Counted from the first letter of the stretch, positions 25,064 to 33,922 are shown. The stretch is DNA of 36,594 bases from Tannerella sp. (GCA_031285565.1 JAITVY010000093.1:1-36594), one strand, 5' to 3'. Program-made: numbers and translations. Notes: generated by a model not told the origin, from the sequence alone.

Positions 25064-25087
25064 TACTTTTTCGTTTTAATTCTGATG

Positions 25088-25095
25088 CAAAGGTG
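25088..25095 (-). promoter_or_regulatory. putative -7 box of the tetR-exporter operon
   Basis: Read on the minus strand the bases are CACCTTTG, one mismatch from TAnnTTTG. This would place the transcript start about 18 bases before the TetR start codon. No clear TTTG -33 box is visible at the usual distance. Confidence 0.4.
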
Positions 25096-25137
25096 AGCCT
25101 TTAAAAGAGGTGGTTGGTAGTTGAAGTCTATCTGTTG

Positions 25138-25211
25138 TTCGTCCAAATTGTGCATTCATGATATTTCTATTTTGCTATATAGTCGAAATCTAACTCAAAT
25201 TCGTCCATTTG
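25138..25211. promoter_or_regulatory. direct repeats in the tetR/araC divergent region
   Basis: TTCGTCCAAATTG (25138-25150) and TTCGTCCATTTG (25200-25211) are near-identical direct repeats 62 bases apart, the second overlapping the -33 region of the araC promoter. AraC proteins often bind direct repeats, so these are candidate operators. No dyad fits a TetR site clearly. Confidence 0.3.
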
Positions 25212-25242
25212 TAACACAAGTCCGATTTAAAGTGTATCTTTG
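25208..25242 (+). promoter_or_regulatory. promoter of the AraC-type gene
   Basis: TATCTTTG at 25235-25242 is a perfect TAnnTTTG -7 box; TTTG at 25208-25211 is 23 bases upstream, slightly far. The predicted start is about 25249, leaving a very short leader before the ATG at 25257. Confidence 0.5.
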
Positions 25243-25256
25243 CAAAAAAGAGCATC

Positions 25257-26186
25257 ATGGATATTATTAATTCAGATTTTACGAAGGCATCCCAGCACCA
25301 CATGGGACAGGATAATGTGAAGATTTCGATGGATGGCGATATTATCTTTTATGATAATGAGGTGTTGTCATCGAAAAAAATACGTAGTTCCAAAACACAT
25401 CCACCGATGCGAATCAATGCGGCTGTTTTCTTTTTTTGCAGGTATGGCGAAGCCTGTTTTAATGTGGATTATCAGCAATACCGACTGACAAAAGGCACTA
25501 TGCTGTGCTTAAATGGGCGTCACGTGATTGATGATGTCCAAATACCGAATACATATAAGGGGTACACCCTTATTTTATCGCAGGACTTTTTGATGTCTAT
25601 GCTGGAATGGATACCCCCGTTGAAAAACACGATTATTCCGTCCACATTTGATTCGGGACCGCTGATGACTTTCGATGAATACGAACAAAGCAGGCTTGTG
25701 GCTATTGTTGAACGCATCAAGAAAAACATGAATACGCCCGAACATACTTTCCAGCGGTATATTGTCAAAACCGAGGTGACCAATTTTTTATTGGAAGTTG
25801 TGGATATCCGTTTGAAAAAGATGCAGGCTGATGAGAATAAAGGGCAGAATAGCAGAAAAGAAGAAGTGATCAATGAATTTATAAAATTGATTCTCGAAAA
25901 CTGTAAGGAACAGCACGAGGTATCGTTTTATGCACAAAAATTATCCATGACCCCCGGAAGCCTTGCCCGCATTATGACAAATGCCAGCGGTAAAGCTCCC
26001 ATGAAATGGATAAGTGAAGCGCTGATAGCCGAGGCTAAGATATTACTGCGTAACCCGGATATGAATATCCAGCAAATTGCGGACGAATTGCATTTCGGCG
26101 ATCAATCATCGTTCGGAAAGTTTTTCAAGAAACATTCGGGGTTTACGCCGATAGAGTATAGGAGTAATATCCAGGAAAAGAAATAA
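25257..26186 (+). CDS. AraC-family transcriptional regulator
   Basis: A 309-residue regulator with an N-terminal cupin-like sensing domain (about 25-180, with YGEACFNVDYQQYRLTKGTMLCLNG) and a C-terminal AraC DNA-binding domain of two helix-turn-helices (about 208-309, with FYAQKLSMTPGSLARIMTNASGKAPMKWI and IQQIADELHFGDQSSFGKFFKKHSGFTPIEYR). It is transcribed away from the tetR-exporter operon and may control it together with TetR, or itself. The ATG at 25257 follows the predicted promoter closely; an in-frame ATG at residue 16 (MGQDNVK) is an alternative start. Confidence 0.9.
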   Translation: MDIINSDFTKASQHHMGQDNVKISMDGDIIFYDNEVLSSKKIRSSKTHPPMRINAAVFFFCRYGEACFNVDYQQYRLTKGTMLCLNGRHVIDDVQIPNTYKGYTLILSQDFLMSMLEWIPPLKNTIIPSTFDSGPLMTFDEYEQSRLVAIVERIKKNMNTPEHTFQRYIVKTEVTNFLLEVVDIRLKKMQADENKGQNSRKEEVINEFIKLILENCKEQHEVSFYAQKLSMTPGSLARIMTNASGKAPMKWISEALIAEAKILLRNPDMNIQQIADELHFGDQSSFGKFFKKHSGFTPIEYRSNIQEKK

Positions 26187-26337
26187 TAAACCCTTTTCCG
26201 ATACTGCATCATGCAAAAATAAAAGACCAATACCTACAAAATAGATCATACATAATCAAGGAGAAAAAATACGTGATATTTATGGAAAATAAATCCATTT
26301 ATAATCTCTATCTTAGAGACATCAAATATCAATCCGT

Positions 26338-26883
26338 ATGCAAAAGAAACTACAGCAACCGTATTTTATATGCTGTATTTCTATACTGTCCATATGCATC
26401 CTGTTTACCGGTTGCGATCGGCAACAAGAAAAAAAAGAAGTAAACAAAGCTATAATGGAGTTTTTCTCTGCCTATAGGCAGGATAGTTACCAGGAAATAG
26501 ACCGCCGTTTGTTCTCCGACAAATTGACTGTACTACTGGATCAGGCTACAGAAAGGGAAAAAAAAGAGTTCGATATTGTTTTGAATAGTGATTACCCAAC
26601 AGATAAACCATTCATGATGGATTTTGATGTTTTTACCAGTTTGACAGAAGGTGCCGATTCGATCCGCATTCTCCAGACGACTATTAAAGCTGATACAGCT
26701 TGGGTGAACGTATTGTTCGGAAATTCAGGTTATAACAGCAAAGTTGAATGGAATGACCAGTTGGTACTCATCAAAAATACAGATTGGAAACTGGATAATG
26801 TTATATATGGAGCAGAAAATATGGAAGTAAAAAACCTGCAGGAGCTGTTGGAAGATTATATTTATGCGGAAAATACGTATTAA
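26338..26883 (+). CDS. DUF3828-like lipoprotein
   Basis: A 181-residue lipoprotein: lipobox LFTGC with C26 after a hydrophobic signal. The mature part begins with a charged helix (KKEVNKAIMEFFSAYRQDSYQEIDRRLFSDKLTVLL) and ends with LVLIKNTDWKLDNVIYG, a pattern seen in the NTF2-like DUF3828 group. No catalytic motif is evident. It sits 129 bases before the ECF sigma gene, with a separate promoter between them, so it may not belong to the PUL. Confidence 0.6.
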   Translation: MQKKLQQPYFICCISILSICILFTGCDRQQEKKEVNKAIMEFFSAYRQDSYQEIDRRLFSDKLTVLLDQATEREKKEFDIVLNSDYPTDKPFMMDFDVFTSLTEGADSIRILQTTIKADTAWVNVLFGNSGYNSKVEWNDQLVLIKNTDWKLDNVIYGAENMEVKNLQELLEDYIYAENTY

Positions 26884-26959
26884 TTCAATTCATACTGTTA
26901 CCAACTAATACAAAATCCATGAATTTATAAAAAACCTGCAAGTAGAAAACACGAATAAT

Positions 26960-26991
26960 TTTGCCAGAAAATAAATAATATTGTAAGTTTG
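26960..26991 (+). promoter_or_regulatory. promoter of the ECF sigma gene
   Basis: TTTG at 26960-26963, a 20-base spacer and TAAGTTTG at 26984-26991 match the Bacteroidetes promoter well. The predicted start near 26998 rules out translation from the TTG at 26989, which lies within the -7 box, and supports GTG at 27013. Confidence 0.65.
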
Positions 26992-27012
26992 CTTTATAAG
27001 ATTTGGAGTATT

Positions 27013-27609
27013 GTGGACAATAACAGGAAAGACATCCATGCGCTCTTAGGAATGATTGAGCAAGAGAACAGGCTGGCATTTAATATGTTTTATGATATAT
27101 ATTATGACCAGGTATTCCGCTATGCCTACTATTTCCTGAAAGACGCTGAAGCCAGCCGTGAAGTAGTTGCTGATGTGTTCTTTTCAGTCTGGCAGTCCCG
27201 CAAGAAATTGTTGCAGATCGAAAACATGGAAACTTATTTGTTTATTGCAGTAAGAAATGAGGTAACCCGTTATAACAAACGATCACACCCGACAAATATA
27301 CTTTCACTGGATCATCTCCCTGACCTACCGGAAACAGCAAGCGACACATCTACGGATGATCAGATTGTCTACAAAGAAATGGAACAATTATTAAATGAGA
27401 TAATCAGTGAACTACCCGAAAAATGCCGCATCATTTTTATGATGGCACGCCAGGAAGGATTGAAACCAAAAGAAATCGCCGAAAAACTCACCATATCTGA
27501 AAACACAGTTCGTGTACAAATGAAGATAGCCATAGACAAAATTATTGTACGAATAAAACCATATTATCCTGATCTGACCTTTTCAATACTTTTGGCGTCT
27601 CTTTTTTAA
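27013..27609 (+). CDS. ECF-type RNA polymerase sigma factor
   Basis: A 198-residue sigma factor of the FecI-like group with region 2 (about 20-87, AFNMFYDIYYDQVFRYAYYFLKD and the VFFSVWQSR DNA-contact helix) and region 4 (about 122-180, LPEKCRIIFMMARQEGLKPKEIAEKL with the helix-turn-helix ISENTVRVQM). I chose GTG at 27013, preceded by GGAG five bases upstream; the TTG at 26989 would lie inside the predicted -7 box. With the adjacent FecR protein it should carry a signal from the SusC-type transporter across the envelope to the susC promoter. Confidence 0.9.
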   Translation: MDNNRKDIHALLGMIEQENRLAFNMFYDIYYDQVFRYAYYFLKDAEASREVVADVFFSVWQSRKKLLQIENMETYLFIAVRNEVTRYNKRSHPTNILSLDHLPDLPETASDTSTDDQIVYKEMEQLLNEIISELPEKCRIIFMMARQEGLKPKEIAEKLTISENTVRVQMKIAIDKIIVRIKPYYPDLTFSILLASLF

Positions 27610-27648
27610 ACAATGTCACTATTGACTTGTTAAAAAATAAAAATTAAC

Positions 27649-27670
27649 AGAATTCGTTTAAACGAATTCT
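27649..27670. repeat. 22-base perfect palindrome between sigma and fecR genes
   Basis: AGAATTCGTTT is followed directly by its exact inverse complement, so all 22 bases form a spacer-free palindrome, 39 bases after the sigma gene and 35 before fecR. The lack of a loop and of a T tract argues against a terminator; a dimeric protein binding site or an mRNA processing hairpin is more likely. Confidence 0.6.
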
Positions 27671-27705
27671 AGTTATCTATACTCCTCTATCTGAAAAACA
27701 ATACC

Positions 27706-28701
27706 ATGAAAGAAAATAAAAATAAAATAGATACACTCTGTGATGAGTTAGTGAATGATCTCACTGCCCACGATAATGCTATACTGGAAGAATGGAGTAA
27801 CTCAAAAGAAGATAACCGGAAATTCCGCCGGTTAATAAATGGGTTGAAGCTTTCTGACAATGTAGAACAAACAGCCAAAGAAATGAAACCAACTATCCTA
27901 ATGCAGATAAATAAAAGGATAGATAAAGAAAAACAGTTCAGACGGCTTTTACGAATCAGTACAATAGCAGCTTCTTTACTAATTTTGTTAAGTATCACAA
28001 GTTATTTTTCATACGAACAAGGATTCAAGAAAATAAACAACCAGCAAATAGAAATGCATAATCCGTTAGGAATGCGATCAACCATAACCTTACCTGACGG
28101 TAGTAAAGCTGTTCTCAATGCAGGTACTACCATCTCATATCCGAATGCTTTTGTTTCTAAGAACAGGGAAGTTTCCATAGAAGGAGAAGCTTATTTCGAA
28201 GTAGTTCATGACATTAGCCATCCCTTTATTGTAAAAACAGATTATGTTAATGTGGAAGTAATGGGTACCCAATTTAACGTGAAAGCCTATGAAGATGATG
28301 AGCGGGTAGAAGTTTCTTTATCTGAAGGTAAAGTTGGCGTACGGATAGCAAACCAGAAAGAGATATCAATGCTTACTCCCGGCCAACAAGCTTATTACGA
28401 TAAACAGACCAGGAGGCTGATTACACGTAATGTAAATTTAGCTTATTATACATCATGGAAAGACGGAAAATATTATTTCAACAAACTACCGTTAAAAGAA
28501 ATCACCAACCAACTGGAACGTATTTTTAATGTCCGCATTTATATTACTTCACAGGAATTACAAAATATGGAGTTAACCGGTGATTTCGTACGAAATGAAA
28601 ACCTGGAACAAATTCTACATATAATAGAAAAAACTGCAAATAATCAGTTGAATTACCAGATAGATGAAGATGCAATATATATTAATGAAAGACAACGTTA
28701 G
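27706..28701 (+). CDS. FecR-family anti-sigma factor
   Basis: A 331-residue inner-membrane protein: a cytoplasmic N-terminal part (1-83) that binds the sigma factor, one membrane helix (about 84-102, ISTIAASLLILLSITSYF), a FecR domain (about 118-215, ITLPDGSKAVLNAGTTISYP and VEVMGTQFNVKAY) and a C-terminal DUF4974 domain (about 255-326, FNKLPLKEITNQLERIFNV). It should hold the ECF sigma until the STN domain of SusC signals that substrate is bound. The gene is 96 bases after the sigma gene, with the palindrome between. Confidence 0.93.
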   Translation: MKENKNKIDTLCDELVNDLTAHDNAILEEWSNSKEDNRKFRRLINGLKLSDNVEQTAKEMKPTILMQINKRIDKEKQFRRLLRISTIAASLLILLSITSYFSYEQGFKKINNQQIEMHNPLGMRSTITLPDGSKAVLNAGTTISYPNAFVSKNREVSIEGEAYFEVVHDISHPFIVKTDYVNVEVMGTQFNVKAYEDDERVEVSLSEGKVGVRIANQKEISMLTPGQQAYYDKQTRRLITRNVNLAYYTSWKDGKYYFNKLPLKEITNQLERIFNVRIYITSQELQNMELTGDFVRNENLEQILHIIEKTANNQLNYQIDEDAIYINERQR

Positions 28702-28769
28702 CAATTACATAATTAATCACTAACCATTAAAATACCTGCCTATGGAAAAATAACAAAACAATAAAATAC

Positions 28770-28804
28770 AAAAAAACGGAAAATGTTGACGCATTTCCCG
28801 TTTT
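28770..28804 (-). terminator. rho-independent terminator on the minus strand
   Basis: As minus-strand RNA, CGGGAAATG and CATTTTCCG form a 9-bp stem with a 6-base loop (28786-28791) and seven T follow (28776-28770). The G-U pair in the stem exists only on the minus strand; as plus-strand RNA the same position is an A-C mismatch and the T run is four. The structure therefore fits better as the end of an antisense transcript than as a terminator for fecR, though it may work weakly in both directions. Confidence 0.65.
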
Positions 28805-28883
28805 AAAAAGACTCTTAGTCTGCATTTATTCACGGATTTACAAACCAAAAAATCAATACAAAAATATGGATTTTAATTCAAAT
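28770..28883 (-). ncRNA. predicted antisense RNA over the susC start
   Basis: The span runs from the start predicted for the minus-strand promoter at 28890-28919 to the T tract of the terminator at 28770, about 114 bases. It would be complementary to the susC leader and first codons (susC starts at 28866). Cis-antisense RNAs of this kind, such as DonS in Bacteroides fragilis, repress sigma/anti-sigma controlled PULs. Ends and existence are predicted only. Confidence 0.5.
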
Positions 28884-31800
28884 ACCATACAAACTTATCA
28901 TGTTTGTAACTTAAAGAAAACATTAACAATTATGAAGCTGATTATCATACTGTCTATGATCACGTTCTTTTGTGCATCAGCTAATACCAGCTATTCACAG
29001 GTTAATAATATCTCATTAAACCTGAAGAATGTAACATTAGAAGAAGCACTGGATGAAATCAAGCAAAAAGGAGACTATTCCTTATGGTATAAAAACGAAG
29101 AAATCAATCTGAATAAAAAAGTGTCTATTCAAGCTAAGAATAAAGACATTTATCAGGTACTCGACGATCTGCTAGCTGGTGAAAATCTGACTTACCTTAT
29201 CGAAGATAAACATATTATTATTCACAAAAAAGGAACAGATTCTAACACAATCGCCCGACAGCAAAACAAATATATTACTGGAACAGTCACGGATGAACAA
29301 GGCGAGCCGATTATCGGAGCCAATGTAATCGAAAAAGGAACCACCAATGGGATAATCACCGATATGGACGGTCGTTTCTCGTTAGAAATATCGGAAAATG
29401 CGATTCTGCAGATTTCTTATATAGGGTTTGTTATCCGGGAAATCCCGGTTAAAAATCAAACGAATCTGAACATCATATTAGTTGAAGATACCAAAAGTCT
29501 GGAAGAAGTCGTAGTTGTCGGTTACGGTGTACAGAAAAAAGTAAACCTTACCGGATCAATCGGCACGATCAAAACGGATGAAGCAATGAAAGCACGTCCG
29601 GTTACCAATATACAAGAGTTACTATCGGGCTCTGTCCCGGGTTTATTTGTTTCGAAAGAAAAAGGAGGTGCTGTCGGAACAGGCGGTGAAATAAATATAC
29701 GCGGAACTTCCACTATCGGGAAAAGTTCCGGAGCGCTTATCCTGATTGATGGAGTGCCCGGAAATATCAGCACACTCAATCCCAATGATGTTGAAAGTAT
29801 ATCCATACTTAAAGATGCGGCTTCAGCTTCGATCTATGGTTCTCGTGCAGCCAACGGAGTTATCTTGATTACCACCAAAATAGCTAAACCCTCCGAACGA
29901 CCAACTGTCGAATTATCTTCTAATATAGGCGTACAAAACCCTCAGTTTAAACTCGACTTTGTGGGTTCAGAAGATTACATGCGTTTATATGATCAGGCAC
30001 TTATCAACGATGGTAAAGACGCCTTTTTCGGTGAACAAGGCATTCTGGATCTGAAAGCCGGAAAATATCCGGACAACAAATGGTACAAGGAAATTTACCG
30101 GAAAAACACGGTTATAAACAATCTCTATCTAGCCTTATCCGGTGCTGAAAAATCAATCGTGTACCGGGTATCCGTCTCCAACGATTATCAACAGGGAAAT
30201 TTACCCCAAAATAATTACAACCGGTTAATATTTAAGCCTGACCTTCAATTCAATTTATTGAAGAACCTGAAAGCACGGGTTAATATGCAATATACTCAGA
30301 CCAATATTGAAAAGCCGAATGGAGACATGAATACGTGGCAATCTCAGGCTAGTCGTATTTCTCCGATAACACCTATCAAAGAGAAAAACGGTTTATATGC
30401 AATAGGCTCCTCTATGGGAAGCAATCCGATTGCCGGCGTGAATGAAGCAGGGTATGGAAAAGAACGGCATAAAGAAATGCTTGCTATTTTTGATGTAACC
30501 TATACTCCCATAAAGGATTGGAATATCAATGGGAATGTAGCAGCCTATACGAACGACGTTGAGTATAAAGACCGGTTAAAAACCTATTATCTTTATGATG
30601 CGGAAGGAAATGTAGCCAAAACTGAAAATATTGTTTCAAAATTAAAAGAAACAAGTACTTACAGTTACCGGACACAAATCCAATTTCTGACGGATTATAG
30701 CTTTCAGATAGCCGACAAACATAACTTCAAAGCGCTGGCCGGGTATTCACAGGAATACTTTAAATCGGAAGGTTTCTGGGCTTCGCGGGATAATATGCCT
30801 TTTGATGATATCGACGTATTAGAGGTAGGTAGCAGTAACTTCCAAAATGGAAGTAATGATAGCGACAAAAAACCATATACTTACGATGTCGCGATCCAAT
30901 CAGTATTCGGACGTATCAATTACGACTATGACGGGAAATATTTATTTGAAGCAAATGTACGTTCCGACGGTTCTTCAAGATTTGCCGAAGGACATCGCTG
31001 GGGTGTCTTTCCATCTTTTTCTGCCGGATGGAACCTGAACCGGGAAGCATTCCTGGAAACAACGTCATGGTTGTCTGAACTAAAGGTAAGGGCTTCCTGG
31101 GGAACGCTGGGAGATGCTGAAAAAGTAGACTATTATGCTACAGCGCAGATACTAAAGTATAACCCGAAAATTTATTCTTTCAATGATGTGCTTGTTGGAG
31201 GGGCTTATAATGACCGGGCTGTTAATAAGAATATTACTTGGGAAGTCTCGGAATTAACCAACATCGGACTTGATTTCGGTGTATTGAATCAAAAAATCAA
31301 GTTTTCATTTGATTATTTTAATAATCTGCGGAAAGATATCCTTTATCAGGCGCCTGTACCTACCGAATTCGGTTTAACAGCACCTTATTCGAATCTGTTG
31401 AAAATGCGTAATCGAGGTATGGAATTTTTGGTAGCATACAATGATAATAGTAATGACTGGCAATGGGGCATCGATCTGAATGCCAGCTTTTCAAAAAACA
31501 AAGTACTCGAAATGGGCGCTTCAGACAGATGGATCGAAGATAATAAAGTTACCTACTTAAACGATCGCTATCAATTACCTTATGGATACGAAGCGGAAGG
31601 ATTGTTTCAGAGTCAGGAAGATATTGACAATCATGCCAGCCAGGGAAATGTAATGCCTGGAAATATTAAGTTTAAAGATCAGAATGGAGATAATGTCATT
31701 AACGGCGATGACCGGGTTGCTTTAAATAGAAAAGTACCGATCAACTATGGTATGAATATCCGGTTCGGGTATAAAGATTTTGATTTCTCTATGAATATGT

Positions 31801-32189
31801 ATGGTAAATTAAACACAATGAGATATATCAGTGGGTATGAAGGCTGGGCATTTTACCTTTCACAGAATGCACGTCCGATGCACCTGGACTCATGGAGTGA
31901 AACCAATCCAAATGCTTCTTATCCCCGGTTGACATTAACTAACACTTCTAACGACACACAGTATAACAGCTACTGGCTCCGTAAAGCAGATTACCTGAAA
32001 ATACAGAACATTCAGATCGGTTATACAATTCCACGGAGTATACTGGAAAAAGTAAATATCCAATATGTGCGGTTCTATCTTTCCGGACAGAATATAGCAA
32101 CCATTACCGATTATGACGGCTTCGACCCGGAAGGTGGATGGTATCCCCTGCCCCGTACATTTGCATTTGGTTTTAATCTTAAATTTTAA
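28866..32189 (+). CDS. SusC/RagA-type TonB-dependent transporter with STN domain
   Basis: A 1107-residue outer-membrane transporter. The signal sequence is a long N-terminal stretch with a hydrophobic core at 24-38. It is followed by an STN domain (about 47-122) that signals to FecR, a CarboxypepD-like domain (about 135-207, ITGTVTDEQGEPIIGANV), the conserved EEVVVVGYG (213-221), the plug (about 222-340) and a 22-strand barrel ending in F1107. The STN domain agrees with the sigma/FecR pair. SusD follows after 5 bases. It should import an oligosaccharide or glycoconjugate bound by SusD, powered by TonB. Confidence 0.96.
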   Translation: MDFNSNTIQTYHVCNLKKTLTIMKLIIILSMITFFCASANTSYSQVNNISLNLKNVTLEEALDEIKQKGDYSLWYKNEEINLNKKVSIQAKNKDIYQVLDDLLAGENLTYLIEDKHIIIHKKGTDSNTIARQQNKYITGTVTDEQGEPIIGANVIEKGTTNGIITDMDGRFSLEISENAILQISYIGFVIREIPVKNQTNLNIILVEDTKSLEEVVVVGYGVQKKVNLTGSIGTIKTDEAMKARPVTNIQELLSGSVPGLFVSKEKGGAVGTGGEINIRGTSTIGKSSGALILIDGVPGNISTLNPNDVESISILKDAASASIYGSRAANGVILITTKIAKPSERPTVELSSNIGVQNPQFKLDFVGSEDYMRLYDQALINDGKDAFFGEQGILDLKAGKYPDNKWYKEIYRKNTVINNLYLALSGAEKSIVYRVSVSNDYQQGNLPQNNYNRLIFKPDLQFNLLKNLKARVNMQYTQTNIEKPNGDMNTWQSQASRISPITPIKEKNGLYAIGSSMGSNPIAGVNEAGYGKERHKEMLAIFDVTYTPIKDWNINGNVAAYTNDVEYKDRLKTYYLYDAEGNVAKTENIVSKLKETSTYSYRTQIQFLTDYSFQIADKHNFKALAGYSQEYFKSEGFWASRDNMPFDDIDVLEVGSSNFQNGSNDSDKKPYTYDVAIQSVFGRINYDYDGKYLFEANVRSDGSSRFAEGHRWGVFPSFSAGWNLNREAFLETTSWLSELKVRASWGTLGDAEKVDYYATAQILKYNPKIYSFNDVLVGGAYNDRAVNKNITWEVSELTNIGLDFGVLNQKIKFSFDYFNNLRKDILYQAPVPTEFGLTAPYSNLLKMRNRGMEFLVAYNDNSNDWQWGIDLNASFSKNKVLEMGASDRWIEDNKVTYLNDRYQLPYGYEAEGLFQSQEDIDNHASQGNVMPGNIKFKDQNGDNVINGDDRVALNRKVPINYGMNIRFGYKDFDFSMNMYGKLNTMRYISGYEGWAFYLSQNARPMHLDSWSETNPNASYPRLTLTNTSNDTQYNSYWLRKADYLKIQNIQIGYTIPRSILEKVNIQYVRFYLSGQNIATITDYDGFDPEGGWYPLPRTFAFGFNLKF

Positions 32190-32194
32190 GCACA

Positions 32195-33829
32195 ATGAAA
32201 CAGTTTAATATATATTTTTTATTTGCCGCAGTTCTTATCATAATGAACAGTTGTTCCGATTTTCTGGATCGGGATCCGTTATCAGAGGCTTCTGAAAATA
32301 CGTTCTGGAATACGGAATCAGACGCTGAAAAAGGTGTGAATGCGCTTTATGAAATCATGCCCGGTGAACGTGACTTCTGGCGGGATTGCCAGAGTGATAA
32401 TTCCCTGATGACAAATTCATGGGGAGAAAGTGGACTGGGATACATTTGCCAGGGTATCCACAATGCAGCTACAGGTTATCTTAAAGAAGAATGGATTTAT
32501 AAGGATCTTTACCGTATTCTTTATTACCTGGAGAAACTAAACGAAATGACCATAGATCCGGAAAAAAAACAACGGTTTGAAGGGGAAGCCCGGTTTATCC
32601 TTGCACTGAAATACTACCGGATGACACGTCTTTTTGGGGATATACCTCTGATTAAAGAGAAACCGGTAGAACTGGAAAATTCGGCTTTGCCGAGATCTCC
32701 AAAACAAGAGGTACTGGAGTATGCTTTAGAAAATGTAAATAAAGCGATTGAATATCTTCCCGAAACATATAGTGGAAATGATGTGGGACGCATTACCAAA
32801 GGTGCAGCATTAACATTAAAAGCGGATATGTATTTAGATATGGCCAGCTATAAAAAATTCCATAACGGACAAGATGGTACGGAACTATGGAAGGAAGCAG
32901 TTAAAGCCGCTCAACAGGTAATTGATATGAACCTATATGAATTGGAAGATGATTTTGCCTTTATATTCAAAGCAGAAGCTAATAATAACAATACGGAAGT
33001 GATATTGGCCAATCAATACAAAGAAAACGAACGGACACATATGCTACCAATCTTATGTTCCCCTGCAGGAACAGGAGTAACCGGTCAGGGCTGGGCCAGC
33101 TTCTGCCCGACACGCGATCTGGTTGATTCATACGAAATGACGGACGGTCAAACCATCTATGAGTCACCTTTGTATGATATGAATAATCCATGGGAGAACA
33201 GGGATGCACGGCTAAAGAAGACATTCTTCCTACCAGGCTACGAATGCTTACGCCCTAACGGACAATATGAACCATATATGCCACATCCGGCATTTAATAA
33301 ACCGGAACGTATAAACAATGAGGGAGGCGGTATTACAGGATTCATGTATCTGAAATATAACGATCAGACATTAACAAAACCTGCGGATTCGTGGACAAAT
33401 TTCAGCCTGTACCGTTATGCCGAAATCCTTTTAATTGCAGCAGAAGCATTGAACGAATATGAACCGGGTAATGCTAAGATAGCCGAATATGTGAACACGG
33501 TTCGCGCCAGAGCCGGTTTACCCACAGTAAATCAGTTTTTAGGCAATCAGGAGAAAATGCGCACTTACATCCGGGAAGAAAGACGTCATGAGTTTGTAGG
33601 AGAACACAAACGCTACTTTGATATTCTTCGTTGGAAAACGGCTGAAATCGTATTGAATGAACCAGGTTATGGAATTAATAAAGATGAAAACAGTGCTATT
33701 GGCGACTATACACAAGAAAAGTTTTTAGGACAAAACCGAACGTTCGATCCTTCCAAACATTACCTCTGGCCAATACCTCAGAATTCATTGGATAATAATC
33801 CAAACCTGACGCAGAATCCAAACTGGTAA
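32195..33829 (+). CDS. SusD/RagB-type surface glycan-binding lipoprotein
   Basis: A 544-residue lipoprotein with lipobox MNSC (C20) and the family opening SDFLDRDPLSEASENTFWNTESDAEKGVNALYE. The N-terminal half has TPR-like helices (RFILALKYYRMTRLFGDIPLI) and the C-terminus carries the usual RHEFVGEHKRYFDILRWK and HYLWPIPQNSLDNNPNLTQNPNW. It forms the lid of the SusC channel at the cell surface and captures the substrate. Specificity cannot be inferred from sequence. The gene is 5 bases after susC. Confidence 0.96.
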   Translation: MKQFNIYFLFAAVLIIMNSCSDFLDRDPLSEASENTFWNTESDAEKGVNALYEIMPGERDFWRDCQSDNSLMTNSWGESGLGYICQGIHNAATGYLKEEWIYKDLYRILYYLEKLNEMTIDPEKKQRFEGEARFILALKYYRMTRLFGDIPLIKEKPVELENSALPRSPKQEVLEYALENVNKAIEYLPETYSGNDVGRITKGAALTLKADMYLDMASYKKFHNGQDGTELWKEAVKAAQQVIDMNLYELEDDFAFIFKAEANNNNTEVILANQYKENERTHMLPILCSPAGTGVTGQGWASFCPTRDLVDSYEMTDGQTIYESPLYDMNNPWENRDARLKKTFFLPGYECLRPNGQYEPYMPHPAFNKPERINNEGGGITGFMYLKYNDQTLTKPADSWTNFSLYRYAEILLIAAEALNEYEPGNAKIAEYVNTVRARAGLPTVNQFLGNQEKMRTYIREERRHEFVGEHKRYFDILRWKTAEIVLNEPGYGINKDENSAIGDYTQEKFLGQNRTFDPSKHYLWPIPQNSLDNNPNLTQNPNW

Positions 33830-33845
33830 AAATTTATTTATTACA

Positions 33846-33922
33846 TAAAGCTAAAGCCACTGCAGATATTAAATTATTCAATATCTTTATCTCCTGATAA
33901 ACCAGCAGTTGCTTTAGCTTTA
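33846..33922 (+). other. three-way-junction RNA element between susD and glycosidase
   Basis: The outer stem pairs 33846-33863 with 33905-33922 (18 positions, one mismatch at 33858/33910). Within it are two adjacent hairpins: AGATATT (33864-33870) with AATATCT (33880-33886), and TTATC (33887-33891) with GATAA (33896-33900) with a TCCT loop. Nearly the whole gap is thus paired. It could be a processing or stability element that sets different levels of SusCD and enzyme, a terminator-like attenuator, or a small mobile palindromic element. Confidence 0.55.

Noticed and set aside
26989..27012. TTG start for the ECF sigma factor at 26989
   Set aside because: The TTG falls inside the predicted TAAGTTTG -7 box, upstream of the transcript start; GTG at 27013 has GGAG in front.
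28773..28804. Hairpin as a plus-strand terminator of fecR
   Set aside because: On the plus strand it has an A-C mismatch and only four T; it is better formed and has seven T on the minus strand. A weak bidirectional role is not excluded.
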